A DNA stretch of 39,459 bases from a virus, in the IMG/VR virus record IMGVR_UViG_3300048597_000622, positions 1 through 39,459 of that record; one strand, 5' to 3'. The first letter of the stretch is position 1. Every line of letters starts with the position of its first letter. Both the position numbers and the translations under genes were made by a program. The notes under the pieces were generated by a model. That model had not been told where the DNA came from and ran no database searches. It worked only from the letters and a program-made list of their open reading frames with translations. Shown one piece after another: positions 25,126 through 33,123 of the stretch.

Positions 25126-25154
25126 TGCTTACCCGAAACGCGCCCATTTGGCAA
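25126..25154 (-). promoter_or_regulatory. Candidate late-operon promoter
   Basis: Minus strand: TTGCCA (25154-25149), a 17-base spacer and TAAGCA (25131-25126), about 85 bases before the first late gene. The match to the consensus is modest and late phage promoters often need an activator, so this is only a candidate. Confidence 0.25.
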
Positions 25155-25194
25155 CACGGGTGTGCCGCCTGCGCTCTATCGATACACACCACTA

Positions 25195-25209
25195 GGCACG
25201 TTCCGTGCC
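25195..25209. promoter_or_regulatory. Inverted repeat GGCACG-TTC-CGTGCC
   Basis: A perfect 6-bp inverted repeat with a 3-base centre, between the late operon and the cargo island. It could be an operator for either side. Read leftward it also gives GG-N10-GC spacing as in a sigma-54 promoter, but the palindrome itself creates that. Confidence 0.35.
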
Positions 25210-25216
25210 AACTCCT

Positions 25217-25380
25217 GTTTTTCCGAAAATCCGACAATGCCTGTCTGGTCGGCTTACGTAGGCGTTTTACAGAATGTAAACTCCAGGCATGCCGCATGCC
25301 GGGTCGAACCGACTTTGGTATAGGCTGGCGTATCGACCTTCGGCGGGGGGTGCGTACCAATCCAAGCGATCATGTGGGCG
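25217..25380 (+). repeat. Direct repeat, copy 1 (upstream of the PEP-CTERM gene)
   Basis: About 165 bp repeated, with divergence, at 26388-26554. Two blocks are identical: 25299-25320 with 26472-26493, and 25349-25380 with 26523-26554. The copies are 1,173-1,174 bp apart, in the same orientation, and each ends roughly 145-210 bp before a plus-strand gene. They fit duplicated upstream regulatory regions or a duplication scar. The rest of 25043-25523 holds only the sites listed here. Confidence 0.8.
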
Positions 25381-25455
25381 GCAAGCTTTACACTTTCGAA
25401 GCCGTTGCGAAACCTGAGCGCCGTATTTTCAACGATTTGACTGTATTTTGCCACT

Positions 25456-25471
25456 TGGCACAGTCCTTGCT
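25456..25471 (+). promoter_or_regulatory. Sigma-54 promoter of the PEP-CTERM gene
   Basis: TGGCAC-AGTCC-TTGCT is a full match to the -24/-12 element (TGGCAC-N5-TTGCW). Transcription would start near 25482, about 40 bases before the ATG at 25524. Sigma-54 promoters controlled by PrsK/PrsR-type systems are known before PEP-CTERM genes in other bacteria. No enhancer-binding activator is encoded in this window. Confidence 0.8.
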
Positions 25472-25523
25472 GGGTGTTCACCGAAGGCTGCTTATTTGGG
25501 TAGCCGGAGGTGGAGATTAGACA

Positions 25524-26285
25524 ATGAAGACTCTCGTTCTTCTTGGTGTCGCGGCCGCGATGGCCGCAGTGGCAGTCCCGGCAAGCGCCACCACGGTGCT
25601 GTTTGCTCAGTACAAGCAGCTGCCGAACAGCGCGAACACGGTGCGTTGGGTCAAGAGCGGCGCCACTGGTACGTTGTCGAACGTGCCGAACAGCAATGCG
25701 AACCCCTGGACCCTCGTCAATTTCAACTTCGCGAGCACCTTGCTGGCAACCTCGCTTGGCGACGTCACGGCGCGGATGACGCTCAGTGCTGCAAGCGCTG
25801 GCAATGCGCAGACGACGGTCATCATCCCGGGCCCCGGTGGTCTCAGCATTGTTACCCAGGCCGTCAACAACGGGTCGTTCAGTTTCTCGACCTCACAGGA
25901 CGTCACATTGGGCAACACCTTCTATGCTGCCGGTTCCAATCTGTTGTCGGGTTCGTTCACCGGCGTCATTTCGGGCTTCGTCGGCCAGAGCGGTTCGCTG
26001 GCTTCGCTGTCGGTGTCGTCGTTCACGTCTGACTTCGTAACCTTCACTCCGGGTTCGACCTTCGACTTCTCGATTGCGCTTTCGAACGTCACCGGTGGAA
26101 TCGGTCATGCGCCGAATTCGGTGCTCAACGGCTTTACCACGCCGACGACCGGTTCGTTCAACTCGGATCCGGGTCCGACCGCCAACGCCATTCCGGAACC
26201 CGAAGTCTGGGGTCTGATGGTTATCGGTTTCGGCCTGGTCGGTGTGCAAACCCGCCGTCGCAGCCGCCGGTTCGTTACGGTCTGA
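25524..26285 (+). CDS. Secreted PEP-CTERM (PEPxxWA-type) protein
   Basis: A 253-residue exported protein. Residues 1-22 are a Sec signal ending in VPASA. The mature part is Ser/Thr/Asn/Gly-rich and beta-like. The C-terminus is a classical sorting tail: PEPEVW (224-229), a hydrophobic helix (GLMVIGFGLVGV), then Arg-rich TRRRSRR. Such proteins are cut and anchored or released by a host exosortase (EpsH/XrtA type) and are linked to exopolysaccharide and the cell surface. GGAG lies 8 bases before the ATG. A strong terminator follows, so the gene is a single-gene unit. It is very unusual inside a prophage. Confidence 0.9.
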   Translation: MKTLVLLGVAAAMAAVAVPASATTVLFAQYKQLPNSANTVRWVKSGATGTLSNVPNSNANPWTLVNFNFASTLLATSLGDVTARMTLSAASAGNAQTTVIIPGPGGLSIVTQAVNNGSFSFSTSQDVTLGNTFYAAGSNLLSGSFTGVISGFVGQSGSLASLSVSSFTSDFVTFTPGSTFDFSIALSNVTGGIGHAPNSVLNGFTTPTTGSFNSDPGPTANAIPEPEVWGLMVIGFGLVGVQTRRRSRRFVTV

Positions 26286-26302
26286 TCGACCTGATGAAAT
26301 TG

Positions 26303-26338
26303 GCCCACCTGTGCGACCGCACAGGTGGGCTTTTTTTT
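26303..26338 (+). terminator. Intrinsic terminator of the PEP-CTERM gene
   Basis: A perfect 12-bp stem (arms GCCCACCTGTGC and GCACAGGTGGGC) with loop GACC, followed by eight T residues. It lies 17 bases after the stop codon and isolates the PEP-CTERM gene from the kinase genes downstream. Confidence 0.95.
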
Positions 26339-26387
26339 GTCCGGCGATGAGCGCCGGACAGCTTCAGCCACATTGGTCAAACAATGC

Positions 26388-26554
26388 CGCTTTTCTCGGA
26401 AATCTGACAAATCCTGTCGGGTCGGCATTCGCAGACGATTTGCATGATATAAACTCCTGGCATGCCGCATTCCGGGTCGAACCGACTTTGGTAGCGGCTG
26501 GCATGTCGACCTTCGGCGGGGTGGTGCGTACCAATCCAAGCGATCATGTGGGCG
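26388..26554 (+). repeat. Direct repeat, copy 2 (upstream of the histidine kinase gene)
   Basis: The second copy of the repeat described at 25217-25380, here between the terminator and the kinase gene. It contains TATAAACTCC where copy 1 has TGTAAACTCC. It lacks the sigma-54 element, which lies outside the repeated part of copy 1. The remaining bases to 26762 hold no further gene. Confidence 0.8.
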
Positions 26555-26762
26555 CATTTCTCAGTTGTCGGCCGCGCATGTCGCCAACCACCACATTGGT
26601 TGCGCGAGCGACATTCGGCACCCCTTCCGATACGGGTCGACGACCAACACACGCTGCGTTAAACGGCGACGCATTCCGCACCGGAGTGATCTGGACCGGC
26701 GAAATCGCAACCGCTTTGTATGACGCGACAAGGCAGCAGTCCCGGATTAAGAGGTCCGAAGG

Positions 26763-28430
26763 ATGCTGAAAGAAAACCTTGCATTTAACCGCGCCGATCG
26801 CATCAGCGCGGTGGGGCGTGCGACACTCGCTGTAACGACGTTTGCCGCTGCGCTGGTCGATACGCCGCAACCGGCGGTGTTCGCACCCTATGTCATTGGC
26901 ATTCTAACCGCCTATGCCCTTGTTTCGATAGCGATCGCCGCCGTTATATGGAAGCGGCCGTTGTCAAAGCCGCCGATCGGGCATTGGGTTCACGTTATCG
27001 ACCTGATGGTTTTCGCTGCGTTGGTTTATCTTACTGGCGGTGTCGCCAGCCCCTTTTTCCCCGTGTATCTTTTCGCCATTTTGTCCGCGACGTTGCGGTG
27101 GGATTGGCGCGGCGCACTCGGCACCAGCGCCGCCATCATTGTGCTGTTCGTTCCCACCGCCTTCTTCGATACTGCCGGGCTCGATCCCGGTCGCGACGAT
27201 GTCCTACGTTTTGTCGTCCGCATCGGTCAGATTATCGTCGTAGGCGGGCTGCTCGTCTATATCGGGCTACAGCGCGAGCGCTATTGGCAGGAACTGCTCT
27301 TGCTGTCCCGGCCGGTCGACGCACCGGCCGGGCCGGTTGCCGATGTCATTGACACCTGTCTTGATCATGTTCGCGACTTTTTCGGGGTCTCCAGCGCGCT
27401 GTTTCTGTGGGAAATGCGCGACGAGCCCGGCTGGCGGATCGCCAGACGCGGTGAGGGCCCCGCGCTTTCTGCATTACCTACACCGGCTTGGTCAGGGCCG
27501 GTGTTTGATACTCTCACAGGATCAACTTTCGACTTTCGGGCTGGCGCTGGCGACTGCCGCCGATATGCCAGCGACGGCGAGTTAGTCACCGTTCCACACC
27601 CGCTACTCGATCCCGCACTGGCCGAGGCGTGGGGTGTCGATGAGGCTGTGATCGCATCGATCAGCAGCGACGCACTGTCCGGCTGGCTGGTGATCCCAAA
27701 GCGGGTCACGGAAGTAGATCTTTATTTGGCGCGCGCACTTTCGGTGCAATTGGCAGCCGCAGTCGATAATGCCGTGGCGACCGAAACTTGGTTGGCGGCA
27801 GCAGCGAGCGAAGAACGAGTTCGCGTTGCGCATGACCTGCACGACGGCATCCTGCAATTCCTGACCGGCCTCGCGCTTCAGCTCCGGCTGATAGAACGTC
27901 AGGTCACGACCGATCCTGAGGGCGTTCTGCAACGTATCCACACGGTAACCTCCGCGCTGCGACAGGAACAACAGGACCTTCGTCGCTTTGTCGAAGGCAT
28001 TCGACCCCATCGTGCGCCAATCCCCGATGTCGGTCAGCCACTTTCCGACCTGGTACCCATGCTGGCCGAGCAGTGGGATATCGGCATCAACGTCGAAATC
28101 ACCAACGAACCCCCGGCCAACCTTGCTGCCGAGGTCCGGCTCATCGTGCGAGAGAGCGTCGCCAATGCCGTGCGCCACGGCAAGGCGCGTCGCATGAAAA
28201 TATGCAGCAAGACCGACGATGCCGGTTACCACCTGTCCGTCGACGATGACGGCGGCGGATTCGGAACGGACGGCAGATTTACCGTTGCGATGCTGCGTGA
28301 TAGCGGAACCGGACCAGTTTCGATTCTGGACCGGGTAGAACGGCTCGGCGCTGCCTTGATGCTAGACACGAGTAATCGAGGATCGCGCTTGGAGATGTTT
28401 TTTCCCCGTATCGGCAACACCCCGGCATGA
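26763..28430 (+). CDS. Membrane histidine kinase, NarL-type (HisKA_3)
   Basis: A 555-residue sensor kinase. The N-terminal part has about six membrane helices (about 17-170). Residues about 190-340 form a GAF-like domain. The dimerisation and phosphoacceptor box is ERVRVAHDLHDGILQ, with His360 the likely phosphorylated residue. The ATPase domain shows VRESVANAVRHGKA (N box) and DDDGGGFG (G box). It autophosphorylates and passes phosphate to the regulator encoded by the next gene (ATGA overlap). It probably senses a signal in or near the membrane. Nothing marks it as phage-specific; it looks host-derived. Confidence 0.92.
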   Translation: MLKENLAFNRADRISAVGRATLAVTTFAAALVDTPQPAVFAPYVIGILTAYALVSIAIAAVIWKRPLSKPPIGHWVHVIDLMVFAALVYLTGGVASPFFPVYLFAILSATLRWDWRGALGTSAAIIVLFVPTAFFDTAGLDPGRDDVLRFVVRIGQIIVVGGLLVYIGLQRERYWQELLLLSRPVDAPAGPVADVIDTCLDHVRDFFGVSSALFLWEMRDEPGWRIARRGEGPALSALPTPAWSGPVFDTLTGSTFDFRAGAGDCRRYASDGELVTVPHPLLDPALAEAWGVDEAVIASISSDALSGWLVIPKRVTEVDLYLARALSVQLAAAVDNAVATETWLAAAASEERVRVAHDLHDGILQFLTGLALQLRLIERQVTTDPEGVLQRIHTVTSALRQEQQDLRRFVEGIRPHRAPIPDVGQPLSDLVPMLAEQWDIGINVEITNEPPANLAAEVRLIVRESVANAVRHGKARRMKICSKTDDAGYHLSVDDDGGGFGTDGRFTVAMLRDSGTGPVSILDRVERLGAALMLDTSNRGSRLEMFFPRIGNTPA

Positions 28431-29059
28431 CCCGGCTCATTCTCGCCGACGATCATCCGATCGTTCTCGAAGGGCTGGCGTCACTGCTTCTGGCCGAAGG
28501 CTTTGAAATCGTGGCACGATGCAGGAGCGGCAATGCCGCAGTAGATGCGATTGCAGCGCACGACCCCGATATAGCAGTCCTCGACATCGAAATGCCCGGC
28601 GCAACAGGGCTACAAATTCTGCGCGATATCAGGGCGCGCGGCGACCGGCGCCCCAAGGTCATCATTCTTACGGCCAGCCTCGATCGGGCCCAGATTGTCG
28701 AAGCCGTCGAACTCGAGGCCGACGGGCTGGTCCTTAAGGAGCTTGTCGCGGACCGCATCGTCGAGTGCATCGAGCAGGTTGCGGCTGGTGTGCAATGGAT
28801 CGACAACGACGCCTTGAAGCGCGTCATTGCCGATCTGGCCCGGCGCGACGCACGGGCCGCCGCGACCCGGCCCCTTTCGGCGCGCGAGAACGAGGTGGCC
28901 CGGCTTGCCGCACGCGGCTTGCGAAACCGCGAAATCGCCGAAACGTTGGGACTGACGGAAAGTACTGTCAAAATGCACATGGGCAACGCCTTCGATAAAC
29001 TGGGCGTTGCCAGCCGAGCCGAAATGGCTGCGCTCGCGCGTGATCTCGGCCTGGCTTAA
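28427..29059 (+). CDS. NarL/FixJ-type response regulator
   Basis: A 210-residue regulator. The receiver domain has Asp8/Asp9 (LADDHP), the phospho-acceptor Asp in VLDIEMPG (about residue 52) and Lys104 in VLKE. The C-terminal LuxR-type HTH reads LSARENEVARLAARGLRNREI, split at its turn, then TLGLTESTVKMHM. It starts in an ATGA overlap with the kinase. This class lacks the AAA+ domain needed to activate sigma-54, so it cannot itself drive the PEP-CTERM promoter; it may act on the repeats. Positions 29060-29176 after it hold nothing I recognise. Confidence 0.92.
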   Translation: MTRLILADDHPIVLEGLASLLLAEGFEIVARCRSGNAAVDAIAAHDPDIAVLDIEMPGATGLQILRDIRARGDRRPKVIILTASLDRAQIVEAVELEADGLVLKELVADRIVECIEQVAAGVQWIDNDALKRVIADLARRDARAAATRPLSARENEVARLAARGLRNREIAETLGLTESTVKMHMGNAFDKLGVASRAEMAALARDLGLA

Positions 29060-29176
29060 TTTGGTTCGGAGAAACAGTTCGAAAGAGTCGATCGCATTGA
29101 TCCGTAGTTTTGCAAGCGGTTGGTATCGGCTTCGTCCGAAAGCAGACCTTCGCTGGTGGGCCTGCGAACGATAGCT

Positions 29177-29806
29177 TCAGAGCCTATAAAATGCCGTCAG
29201 ACGGTCGAGACAGATGATTACTGCCATCATGCCCGTGCGCCGTGTCCAGATGCCCACCCTATCCTCGCGGGGGTCGATTTCCTGCGCCAGCTGGTCGTGG
29301 ATCGCCATCGCGTCGAAGCCGCCGGCGAGCGTACCCAGATCGGCCCGCGCCGCCTGCCAGGCGCGCCAGGCGTCCATCTGGCGTAGCGTCGAAGGCATCG
29401 CCGGATTGTGGGTGCCATCGCCGCCGCCGGTGCTGACGATGCCATATTGCGACACCAGCCGCGGCCCGAAGCCGCTGCGCTCCCAATCGCTGCGGTACCG
29501 GTCGCCGGCGTCGAACTGGCGCTCGTCGATCTTGCCGGCGGCGAACCAGCGTTCGAGGTTGCGCGTCGACAGGTTGCGGCGGACGTAGCGCGCCTCGGGC
29601 TTGAGAGGATCCTTGATCCGCGTCGACCGAAATACCCCCTTGGCCAGCTGCTCGGGCGGCGGAATGCCGGCATCGAGATCGGCGGCCTTGGCCTCACGAA
29701 CGGCGCGCTTGCGTATGGCGGCGGCGGCGCGCTGCACCTCACTTGTCGGCGTCGCCGGCGCGGCTGGTGCCACCGCCGTGTTGGACCGCCTCCGCCGCCG
29801 TGCCAT
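29177..29806 (-). CDS. DUF6456-like phage regulatory protein
   Basis: A 209-residue protein. A basic N-terminus (MARRRRRS) and a charged helix come first. The region LERWFAAGKIDERQFDAGDR followed by YRSDWERSGFGPRL matches the pattern of DUF6456-type proteins of alphaproteobacterial phages and hosts, and the C-terminal helix (GMMAVIICLDRLTAFYRL) completes it. Members often carry an HTH and are thought to regulate transcription; no HTH is seen here. It is the first phage gene after the cargo island and points leftward. Confidence 0.6.
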   Translation of the reverse strand: MARRRRRSNTAVAPAAPATPTSEVQRAAAAIRKRAVREAKAADLDAGIPPPEQLAKGVFRSTRIKDPLKPEARYVRRNLSTRNLERWFAAGKIDERQFDAGDRYRSDWERSGFGPRLVSQYGIVSTGGGDGTHNPAMPSTLRQMDAWRAWQAARADLGTLAGGFDAMAIHDQLAQEIDPREDRVGIWTRRTGMMAVIICLDRLTAFYRL

Positions 29807-29942
29807 TGTCGTCCCCTGTCGAAAGAGTGATTCAATTATTCCGGTTGGAGTTTTCAGGCAAAGAATCGGCGCTGCCCGCGGTGCCGCCGTTTCGGTTGCG
29901 GTTCACCCCCGCGTCATTCGGTTCCGTGTTATTGTTCCGGAA

Positions 29943-30296
29943 ATGATCGACGCGCCTCCCGCCATCCTCTGCCAGGCCCCGCGCGCCGTCGATGGCGACA
30001 CGATCCGCTGCGCCAACCTTCCGGTCCGCGTGCGGCTGCTCGGCATCGATGCTCCCGAGCTTCCCGGCCATTGCCGCCCCGGCCGTCAGTGCACGCCCGG
30101 CGACGGCGCCGCCAGCACTCGCGCCCTGGCGGCGCTTCTGGCGCGCGGCGCGGTGTGGGTACAACCGGCCGGCCACGACCATTATGGCCGGATCCTTGCC
30201 CGGGTGCAGGCCGGCGGTATCGACACGAGTTGCCGGATGATCGCCACTGGCGCCGCCGTGCCGCGATACAGCCAGATCGGGTGCGCGGTCATTTAG
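29943..30296 (+). CDS. SNase-like thermonuclease
   Basis: A 117-residue nuclease of the staphylococcal nuclease fold. Seen: VDGDTIRC (16-23), VRVRLLGIDAPE (28-39), YGRILA (81-86). Arg31, Glu39 and Arg83 match the catalytic Arg-Glu-Arg set. It has no signal peptide, and the C-terminal helices of the usual fold are short or absent. It may degrade nucleic acid in the cell or recycle nucleotides. Start chosen at the Met just before conserved sequence; its last four bases overlap the end of the convergent replication gene. Confidence 0.8.
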   Translation: MIDAPPAILCQAPRAVDGDTIRCANLPVRVRLLGIDAPELPGHCRPGRQCTPGDGAASTRALAALLARGAVWVQPAGHDHYGRILARVQAGGIDTSCRMIATGAAVPRYSQIGCAVI

Positions 30297-31432
30297 GCCG
30301 ACGCCTCGACGACAACCCGCACTGGTGCGCCGCCGGCCGCGCCGCGCAGCTCGCCCGCGTAATTGGTCGCCACCCAATCGGCGACGAAGGCACTGGACGT
30401 GATCGCCAGCAGCTCGTCGCCGCGCCAGTCGAAGCGCAGCGGGTCGATCCACTGCCGAGCCGCCGCTTCGCCGATCCGCGCCCGGATTCGGTTTCGCAGA
30501 TTCTGCACCGGGTCGGGTTCGTCGGGGTCAGTTGCCTGGCTTTCACGAGCTGCTGGCGCCGCTGCCGGTACCACAGCCCCGAATTCGCCGTCGAGCAGCC
30601 GCGCCAGCAGGTTGAGCTCGCGGGCGTGGCCGACGTCGAACAGGGCGTCGAACGTCGCCCAAAGGTCATCCTGCCCGACAGCATTCTTTCGTCGGAACCG
30701 CCCAGCCTTGAAGCCGCGCTCGATCGTGTCGATGCTCATCAGCACCTTGCCCAGCCCCTGCGCCTCGATCGCCCGCGCCACCCCGACGCGTCGCGCCGGG
30801 TTGCGCGTCACCGGCCCCGGCAGGCCGGCCCGGTCGCGCCAGGCATCCCAGTGGGCGAACACCTGGTCGACCGGCTCGAGCTGGCGCCCCGCGGGGGGTG
30901 GTGACGGCGGCCGAGGTTCCGGCGCCACTGGCACCGGTTCAGGCACCGGTCCCCGAAACCCAGAAAGTCCGGCTTCGCGCGCACCCGCCTGTGGTGAGTG
31001 GTGATTGGTCTCTGGTACTGATACTTCTTTAGACCCGTGCAAAGGTTGCACGCCCGGCGTGCAAACAGTGCGCGCCACTGGTGCAAAGTCTGCACCGGAC
31101 GCCTGCAAAACCGGATTGGGCGAAAGCCCGCGTTTCGCTGGCACGATCGGGTGCACCATCGTTGTCGAAACCTCGCCAATCTCGCCGGCCTCCCGGCTGA
31201 TATGGCCGCTCTCGACCAGCACCCGCAGCGCGTATCGGATGGCGCGGATGCTAAGGCTGCTGCGTTTGGCGATGGCCGCCGGGCCAAGGTCGCTGCGCCC
31301 GCCGCGATGCTCCCGCGCGTCATCGGCGAGGATGGAGAGAACGGACCGCTCGCTTGGGCGCGGCCGGCGCGGAACACCGGCATCGGTAACGCTGACGATC
31401 TGGTTAGCCAGCTTGATGAGGACATTGCTCAT
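30293..31432 (-). CDS. Replication initiator with wHTH and DnaA-N-like domain
   Basis: A 379-residue protein. Residues about 25-105 form a winged HTH (SDLGPAAIAKRSSLSIRAIR followed by YALRVLVESGHIS). The middle is Pro-rich and disordered (about 150-200). The C-terminal 65 residues (NLRNRIRARIGEAAARQWID, then ITSSAFVADWVATNYAGEL) look like domain I of DnaA, which binds helicase or helicase-loading proteins. No P-loop is present. This fits a phage initiator that binds the origin with its HTH and recruits host replication proteins. It starts in an ATGA overlap with the next gene upstream. Confidence 0.7.
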   Translation of the reverse strand: MSNVLIKLANQIVSVTDAGVPRRPRPSERSVLSILADDAREHRGGRSDLGPAAIAKRSSLSIRAIRYALRVLVESGHISREAGEIGEVSTTMVHPIVPAKRGLSPNPVLQASGADFAPVARTVCTPGVQPLHGSKEVSVPETNHHSPQAGAREAGLSGFRGPVPEPVPVAPEPRPPSPPPAGRQLEPVDQVFAHWDAWRDRAGLPGPVTRNPARRVGVARAIEAQGLGKVLMSIDTIERGFKAGRFRRKNAVGQDDLWATFDALFDVGHARELNLLARLLDGEFGAVVPAAAPAARESQATDPDEPDPVQNLRNRIRARIGEAAARQWIDPLRFDWRGDELLAITSSAFVADWVATNYAGELRGAAGGAPVRVVVEASA

Positions 31433-31959
31433 GAAAACGACTGTCCGGTCAGCGTCGGCGGTGGCAGCCGGTTAAAGCGCTCGCCGTCGCGGTCGATCAC
31501 GTCGGGCACCGGCACCAGCTTGGCCATCGCCGCCAGAAAGCGGTCGTTGGCGCGCACCGCCGCCGATCGTGCCGCGCGGTCGGCGCCGTCGTCGTCGATC
31601 GGCGCCAGATGCCTGACATCGACAGGCCGGCCACAGCGCAGCGCCAGGTCGGGCCCGCGTCGCGGCGGCGGCCGGCCAGCAAGCGCTGTGGATGAGGCCG
31701 AACCTGACGCCGCCGCGAGCCGGCGCCGGCCAAGATCGGTCAGCGCCAGGATGCGCGTGTTGCAATCGGGGTAATCGGCGGTGATGACGCCATGCTCGAT
31801 CGCCTCTCGTACCAGCCGCGACGCGCTCGATGGCTCGCGAAACCCCAGCGTCTCGCCGATCAGGTCGTTGTGTGGATGCGGGGCTCCGCTGGAGATGGCG
31901 CGGTCGATCAGCGCCAGCAGCCGCAATTCGTTTGTGATTCGCACCCTGCCCCCGCTCAC
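31429..31959 (-). CDS. Winged-helix DNA-binding protein
   Basis: A 176-residue protein. Residues about 8-80 look like a winged HTH (ELRLLALIDRAISSGAPHPH, later REPSSASRLVREAIEHGVIT and LTDLGRRRLAAA). The C-terminal half is Arg/Pro-rich and ends in a short conserved-looking helix. It is translationally coupled to the replication gene (ATGA) and may assist origin binding or regulate the operon. Confidence 0.6.
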   Translation of the reverse strand: MSGGRVRITNELRLLALIDRAISSGAPHPHNDLIGETLGFREPSSASRLVREAIEHGVITADYPDCNTRILALTDLGRRRLAAASGSASSTALAGRPPPRRGPDLALRCGRPVDVRHLAPIDDDGADRAARSAAVRANDRFLAAMAKLVPVPDVIDRDGERFNRLPPPTLTGQSFS

Positions 31960-32480
31960 CGGCGCTGCTTCTTTGCCGCCCGCGCTGCGCGGCGCAGATC
32001 GGCGGTCTTTTCATCGGCCTGGTCGCACGCTCGCAATGCGTCGTCGGCCTCGCTCGGGTCGAACTTGCCATCAGCCGCAGCGCGGGCGAGCCCGGCGCCG
32101 GCCTCGAGAAACCCGGCCACCGCCAGACCAAGCCGCACATCATCGGCGGCGGTCTCGTCGTCGCTGGCAATCATTCCGATCGACGCGAGGCCGTGGCTGG
32201 CGCCGGCGGCTCCGAGCACCGCCCAGATCGACATCAGCTCGCTGCCCGATGCCTGGCGACGCTCGAGCGGGTCGCGGTGGATCAGCTTGCCCATCCGGTT
32301 GTCGCCGATGCCGGCGCGCACCGCGAGCTGCTCGATCGTCATCACCCGCCGCACCTTGCAAAAAATGCGCACCGTGTCGGCCAGGTCGTCCATGAACCGG
32401 GTGGGCGAAACGATCTGCAGGTTCCGCCCTGTTGCGCCGTCGTGTTCGGCCGCATCGTGGGGCAATGGTCGCACTGTCAT
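31956..32480 (-). CDS. HTH protein, first gene of the leftward replication operon
   Basis: A 174-residue protein with a helix-turn-helix near residues 40-75 (VRRVMTIEQLAVRAGIGDNR, then MGKLIHRDP) and a helical C-terminal half (AVAGFLEAGAGLARAAADGK). CII-like or other early regulators in phages have this layout. It overlaps the next gene by four bases and starts opposite the 32570 gene. Confidence 0.6.
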   Translation of the reverse strand: MTVRPLPHDAAEHDGATGRNLQIVSPTRFMDDLADTVRIFCKVRRVMTIEQLAVRAGIGDNRMGKLIHRDPLERRQASGSELMSIWAVLGAAGASHGLASIGMIASDDETAADDVRLGLAVAGFLEAGAGLARAAADGKFDPSEADDALRACDQADEKTADLRRAARAAKKQRR

Positions 32481-32499
32481 GTCAGCACCCCCCGGCTTT

Positions 32500-32527
32500 G
32501 GGGCAGGCGATTGAAACCGCCTGCCCC
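32500..32527. promoter_or_regulatory. Hairpin in the divergent region 32481-32569
   Basis: A perfect 10-bp inverted repeat (GGGGCAGGCG with CGCCTGCCCC) around an 8-base loop, between the divergent starts at 32480 and 32570. It may be a regulator site or a structured leader. No clear -35/-10 pair was found. Confidence 0.4.
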
Positions 32528-32569
32528 GCCGCTATCGTCGTGGTTCCACGCACCGACGAAAGGCTGACG

Positions 32570-32818
32570 ATGTTCGAAGATTGGGAAATGGACGGCGGCA
32601 ACATCAAACTGTTTCCGGTGACGGGTTACAGCACGGCGGTGGCGCCCATGACCGCGATGATCCGAATTCAATTCGCGCGCAGCGACGATCAGCTGCAAAC
32701 CGGCGCAACCGAAGCGGTTCAGCTGGGAATGACCGCTGCGGTAGCGCGCGAGCTTGCCGCGGCGTTTCTCGACATGGCAGACCGGATCGACCTGCAACCG
32801 ACAAGCTCCAGGGAGTGA
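32570..32818 (+). CDS. Hypothetical phage protein
   Basis: An 82-residue acidic protein. It opens MFEDWEMDGGNIKLFPVTGY and ends in a helix (AAVARELAAAFLDMADRIDL), a pattern seen in small phage proteins of unknown role. GAAAGG lies before the ATG at 32570. Its stop overlaps an ATG at 32818 (TGATG). Confidence 0.55.
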   Translation: MFEDWEMDGGNIKLFPVTGYSTAVAPMTAMIRIQFARSDDQLQTGATEAVQLGMTAAVARELAAAFLDMADRIDLQPTSSRE

Positions 32819-33123
32819 TGGCGCCAGCGGGCTCAAGCGGCATGGCTGGGTCCGCTGCCATGATGTGGGTTGCCGCGCAGACGTTGCCGCTTCTTGATAG
32901 TGCTTCGACTGCCGAACGGCTGGCCCGGCTCGTCGAGCACTTCGCGAGTCAGGGCGCGGATTTCGTGCTTGTGGTCCTGCGTCATGCGGGCTGGACGGAT
33001 CGGGCCGCTGCGACACTCTGGTTCAGGTCGGCGGCATTCAATGCGCCCCCGCTGAACTTTTCCAGCTTCAACGCCAGCGGCGCCGAGCACGCCTCGATGC
33101 CGTTCTCGATTTGGGAGAGATAG
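32818..33123 (+). CDS. Possible coupled small protein, antisense to the HTH gene
   Basis: A 101-residue frame coupled by TGATG to the preceding gene. Residues about 15-65 read like real protein (MWVAAQTLPLLDSAS, then RLARLVEHFASQGADFVLVV). The last third overlaps the opposite-strand HTH gene by 142 bases and may be readthrough of antisense sequence. Function unknown. Confidence 0.35.
   Translation: MAPAGSSGMAGSAAMMWVAAQTLPLLDSASTAERLARLVEHFASQGADFVLVVLRHAGWTDRAAATLWFRSAAFNAPPLNFSSFNASGAEHASMPFSIWER

Noticed and set aside
23558-25195. Plus-strand frame across the HNH and Mom upstream region
   Set aside because: Arg-rich shadow; the HNH gene and the small leftward genes with coupled starts explain this DNA.
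25195-25210. Leftward sigma-54 promoter for the late operon
   Set aside because: The GG-N10-GC spacing results from a perfect palindrome, and the -12 part reads GTGC instead of TTGC.
25349-26554. Repeats as attL/attR of a small inserted element
   Set aside because: No recombinase lies between them, the copies are diverged, and each stands upstream of a gene, which suits duplicated regulatory regions better.
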